From assembly GCA_016179685.1 (NCBI GenBank), contig JACPCR010000054.1, positions 148,369 to 212,368 of the forward strand: a stretch of DNA of 64,000 nt. Reading direction: 5' to 3'. A model generated the notes under the pieces. That model searched no databases and was not told the DNA's origin. It saw only the letters and a program-made list of their open reading frames with translations. This document shows, one piece after another, positions 61,636 to 64,000 of this stretch; the first letter of the stretch is position 1; every line of letters starts with the position of its first letter. Source of the DNA: Planctomycetota bacterium (GTDB lineage: Bacteria; Planctomycetota; PUPC01; JACPCR01). The translations under genes and the position numbers were made by a program.

Positions 61636-63198
61636 TTAGGACCCAAAGGACCGGAGCTTGTCCTCGATGATCGCCCAGGCCTTGCGGGCTTCTTCACATC
61701 CCGGATAGACCAGGAGAAGCCACAGGTAGACGGCGAGTCCGATCGCGGCCCCAGCGAGCACGCTCGCCAGGTCCGCCCAGGCCGAGCCGTCTCCAATCTG
61801 GCGCGCCAGGCCTCGGACGCCGAAACTGACCGTCGCCATCACGGCGGCGGCCAGGAGGCAGCCCACCACGATGCGGAGATTCCGAGCTTCCTCTTCGATG
61901 CCCACGGCCCGTCTCAGCGCCAGGTAGTTGCATGCGGTCGTTGTGTAGGCCACCAGGGCGCTCGAGAGCGCCACGCCCACCTCCCCGAGGGGCCCGATGA
62001 GCAGAAGATTGAACAGGAGGTTCGGCAGGAAGTAGGCAAAAATGCCGAGCCAGACCAGCGTGCCGATGCGTTTCAGCGCCATGAGCGCCTGGACCATCGA
62101 GCCGCCGACGAATTCGCCGAAGAGGCCGAGGCCGTAGGCCGCCAGACAGGTAGCGATGGAAACCGCGGCCTCCGGCCCGAGCTTGCCGAACCGTATCTGC
62201 TGGAACAGGGGGGGGCCGCAGACGACGAGCAGGACCGAAAGCGGGAACATGGTCATGGCCCCGTAGCGGATGATCTGGGCGCAGGAGCGCCTCAGTTCAC
62301 CGGTGGCCCCCGCGGCCACCTGCTCGGAAAAATGCGGCAGCAGGACGAGGAGCAGGGAAGCCACCAGCGTGCCGGAGATGAAATCCTTCATCATCAAGCT
62401 CCAGTAGAGGATGCTGACCCGGCCTGGCGGGAGGCTGGCGGCCATGCTCCGGTCCACGGTGCTGTTGGCATACACGAGCACTTCGAGCAGGATGATGGGC
62501 GCGCTGAGCGACCAGAGGCTTCGCAGGGCCCGGGAATATCCACGAAGCCGCAGGCGAGGCGCGTGATGGGAGCGCCAAGCTATGCCCAACAGCGCGGCGC
62601 CTTGCAACGCTGTGCCTGCCAGCAGGCCCCAGACGAGAGCGTCCGGGCCGACGCTCTGGCCGCCCCACTGGTACACGAACAAGGCGATGAGGGCCGGCGG
62701 GAGCAGGTGCGTCGCCTGGGGCGCTGAAAACTGCTGCCGCGCATTCAGGATGGAGGAAAGCGCCGTCACCAGCGTCATCGGCACGATGAGCCACACGCTC
62801 GGGATCGCCAGCCGCAGCACGTGCTCGACCACCTCGGGATTCTTCTCCGGCACGGCCAGCGCCAGGAGAGGGCGAATGATGGCCGAGAAGAGGACCGCCA
62901 GGGCCAGAGAGACCAGGAGCAGGCTGCTAAGAAACAGGTCACCGAAGGCATCGCCTTCCGTGATTCCGGCTGCCCCGTGAGAGGGCTGCTGGCTGAGGTA
63001 GGCCCGGCGCACGGCGTTGAGGAAAAGGGCGCCCATCAGCCCGGGTACCAGGATGACGAGCGAATAGGCGTCCATGGCGGCCCCCGGCCCGAAGACAAAA
63101 ACGACGTAGGCCTCCTTGACGAGTGAGGCCAGGCGGCAGAAGATCGCCACCACGGTCATCCCGAGGACCGCTTTCGCTATCATCCGGTTGTCTTGCAT
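61636..63198 (-). CDS. MurJ/Wzx-type lipid-linked glycan flippase
   Basis: From ATG 63198 the product is 520 residues with about 14 membrane helices. The N-terminal signature MIAKAVLGMTVVAIFCRLASLVKEAYVVFVFGPGAAMDAYSLV matches the MVIN/MurJ family (S-x-x-x-x-x-x-[RK] E...FG...D-A-[YF]), and later YANSTVDRSMAASLPPGRVSILYWS corresponds to the family's 'D-x-x-[LM]-A...L-x-x-G-x-[VI]-[AS]-x-L-x-Y-[AS]' part. It moves lipid-linked oligosaccharides across the inner membrane. It could be the lipid II flippase MurJ or a paralogue for surface polysaccharide; location next to glycan genes favours the latter. A longer start at 63258 is rejected. Confidence 0.88.
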   Translation of the reverse strand: MQDNRMIAKAVLGMTVVAIFCRLASLVKEAYVVFVFGPGAAMDAYSLVILVPGLMGALFLNAVRRAYLSQQPSHGAAGITEGDAFGDLFLSSLLLVSLALAVLFSAIIRPLLALAVPEKNPEVVEHVLRLAIPSVWLIVPMTLVTALSSILNARQQFSAPQATHLLPPALIALFVYQWGGQSVGPDALVWGLLAGTALQGAALLGIAWRSHHAPRLRLRGYSRALRSLWSLSAPIILLEVLVYANSTVDRSMAASLPPGRVSILYWSLMMKDFISGTLVASLLLVLLPHFSEQVAAGATGELRRSCAQIIRYGAMTMFPLSVLLVVCGPPLFQQIRFGKLGPEAAVSIATCLAAYGLGLFGEFVGGSMVQALMALKRIGTLVWLGIFAYFLPNLLFNLLLIGPLGEVGVALSSALVAYTTTACNYLALRRAVGIEEEARNLRIVVGCLLAAAVMATVSFGVRGLARQIGDGSAWADLASVLAGAAIGLAVYLWLLLVYPGCEEARKAWAIIEDKLRSFGS

Positions 63199-63295
63199 CG
63201 GGAGCTCCCAACAGGGACGAGTTACTTCTACACGATTTCGCGTTCTCAGAAAAGGCAAAAGGGTCCCGGAAGAGATGAAGCGGGAAGAAGGTGAC

Positions 63296-64000
63296 CGCCG
63301 TTCGACCTCAACCCCCGCACCTGTGCAAGCGTGTCCTCGCCCGGCGGGTCATCCGCCTCACGTCGCACACCGATGCCGGTATCCGTTGCGGAATCGCCGG
63401 CGCACACCGGTGCAGGTGTGCGTGCGAGGCGCCGTTCGACCTCAACCCCCACACCTGTGCAAGTGTGTCCGCGTCCGGCGAGCGTCCGGCGGGTCATCCG
63501 CCTCACGCCGCACACCGGTGCAGGTATCCGTTGCGGAATCGCCGGCGCACACCGGTGCAGGTGTGCGTGCGAGGCGCCGTTCGACCTCAACCCCCACACC
63601 TGTGCAGGTGTGTCCGCGTCCGGCGAGCGTCCGGCGGGTCATCCGCCTCACGCCGCACACTGATGCCGGTGTCCGTTACGGAATCGCCGGCGCACACCTG
63701 TGCAAGTGTGTGTCCGCGTCCGGCGAACGCCCGGCGGGTCATCCGCCTCACGCCGCACACCGGTGCCGGTATCCGTTGCGGAATCGCCGGCGCACACCTG
63801 TGCAGGTGTGCGTGCGAGGCGCCGTTCGACCTCAACCCCCACACCTGTGCAGGTGTGCGTGCGAGGCGCCGTTCGACCTCAACCCCCGCACCTGTGCAAG
63901 CGTGTCCGCGTCCGGCGAGCGTCCGGCGGGTCATCCGCCTCACGCCGCACACTGATGCCGGTGTCCGTTACGGAATCGCCGGCGCACACCTGTGCAAGTG
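63296..64000 (+). repeat. Palindrome-cored minisatellite running off the window
   Basis: The last 700 bp are made almost wholly of three modules that recur: (a) cgttcgacctcaaccccc + gcacctgtgcaagcgtg, (b) tccgcgtccggcgagcg, gtccggcgggtcatccgcctcac + gcacaccggtgccggtatcc, (c) gttgcggaatcgccgg + cgcacaccggtgcaggtgtgcgtgcgaggcgc. Every module ends in a version of the palindromic motif gcacacc(g/t)gtgcaggtgtgc; about fifteen copies can be counted. Module order varies (abc abc abc bc a abc), and joints always fall at the motif, as expected from recombination there. All frames stay open but only because of codon structure; no known protein is seen. The array continues beyond 64000. Confidence 0.85.

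Noticed and set aside
63116..63955. 279-residue plus-strand repeat protein
   Set aside because: The frame begins antisense to the flippase and the rest is the minisatellite translated; several frames stay open in the same way.
63296..64000. CRISPR array
   Set aside because: The motifs recur at regular spacing but the spacers are the same few sequences and no cas genes are present.

Overview
The window is a GC-rich bacterial chromosome segment, probably from a Planctomycetota-like organism or a neighbouring candidate phylum. The evidence is a DUF1501 protein (57379-58809) beside a DUF1549/DUF1553 protein with a CxxCH motif (58868-60514), a doubled DUF4159 protein, a DUF4175-like protein, DUF6067- and DUF4838-type carbohydrate proteins, and many secreted TPR or beta-propeller proteins. 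No rRNA, tRNA, CRISPR array, integrase or intact insertion sequence was seen. About 41 protein genes are supported. The taxonomic call is an inference from family content.

Layout. 1-3209: a heparinase-like protein (cut by the window start), a small unknown ORF and gamma-glutamyltransferase. 3899-8826: asparagine synthase B divergent from a fused sugar dehydrogenase/acetyltransferase (a polysaccharide-type pair), then an amidohydrolase. 8988-19729: four large envelope proteins (coiled coil, zinc-ribbon/TPR, DUF4175-like, double DUF4159) and a secreted TPR protein. 19940-23809: a large DUF6067-like glycoside-hydrolase-type protein. 23882-32807: a metabolic island with tandem UspA, two small membrane proteins and a porin O/P on the minus strand, divergent from phosphoketolase and acetate kinase; a RelE/ParE toxin pseudogene lies beside it. 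33009-38540: an oxidoreductase, a broken two-gene nucleotidyltransferase cassette, a DUF4383-like protein and an LVIVD propeller/beta-lactamase-fold fusion. 39043-43826: a tight plus-strand run of ribD, GH51 arabinofuranosidase, a MetE-like protein and an ACMSD-type amidohydrolase. 44122-50528: a GT39/ArnT-type glycosyltransferase, an SGNH hydrolase-TPR protein and two zinc alcohol dehydrogenases. 50699-60514: a DUF4838 protein, a sialidase-like protein, a methyltransferase, an unknown carbohydrate-context protein and the DUF1501/DUF1549-DUF1553 pair. 61636-63198: a MurJ/Wzx-type flippase.

How the genes fit together. Most of the content points to an aerobic or facultative heterotroph that handles complex polysaccharides: GH51, DUF6067, DUF4838, sialidase-like and heparinase-like proteins, MocA-type dehydrogenases and zinc alcohol dehydrogenases, with surface-glycan synthesis from asnB, the fused dehydrogenase/acyltransferase, the ArnT-like transferase and the flippase. 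Phosphoketolase plus acetate kinase gives a short route from sugar phosphates to acetate and ATP.

The least ordinary part of the window is its non-coding DNA. At least four structured repeat families are spread between genes, several sitting at the edges of broken genes, and the window ends in a palindrome-cored minisatellite of more than 700 bp that runs off the edge.
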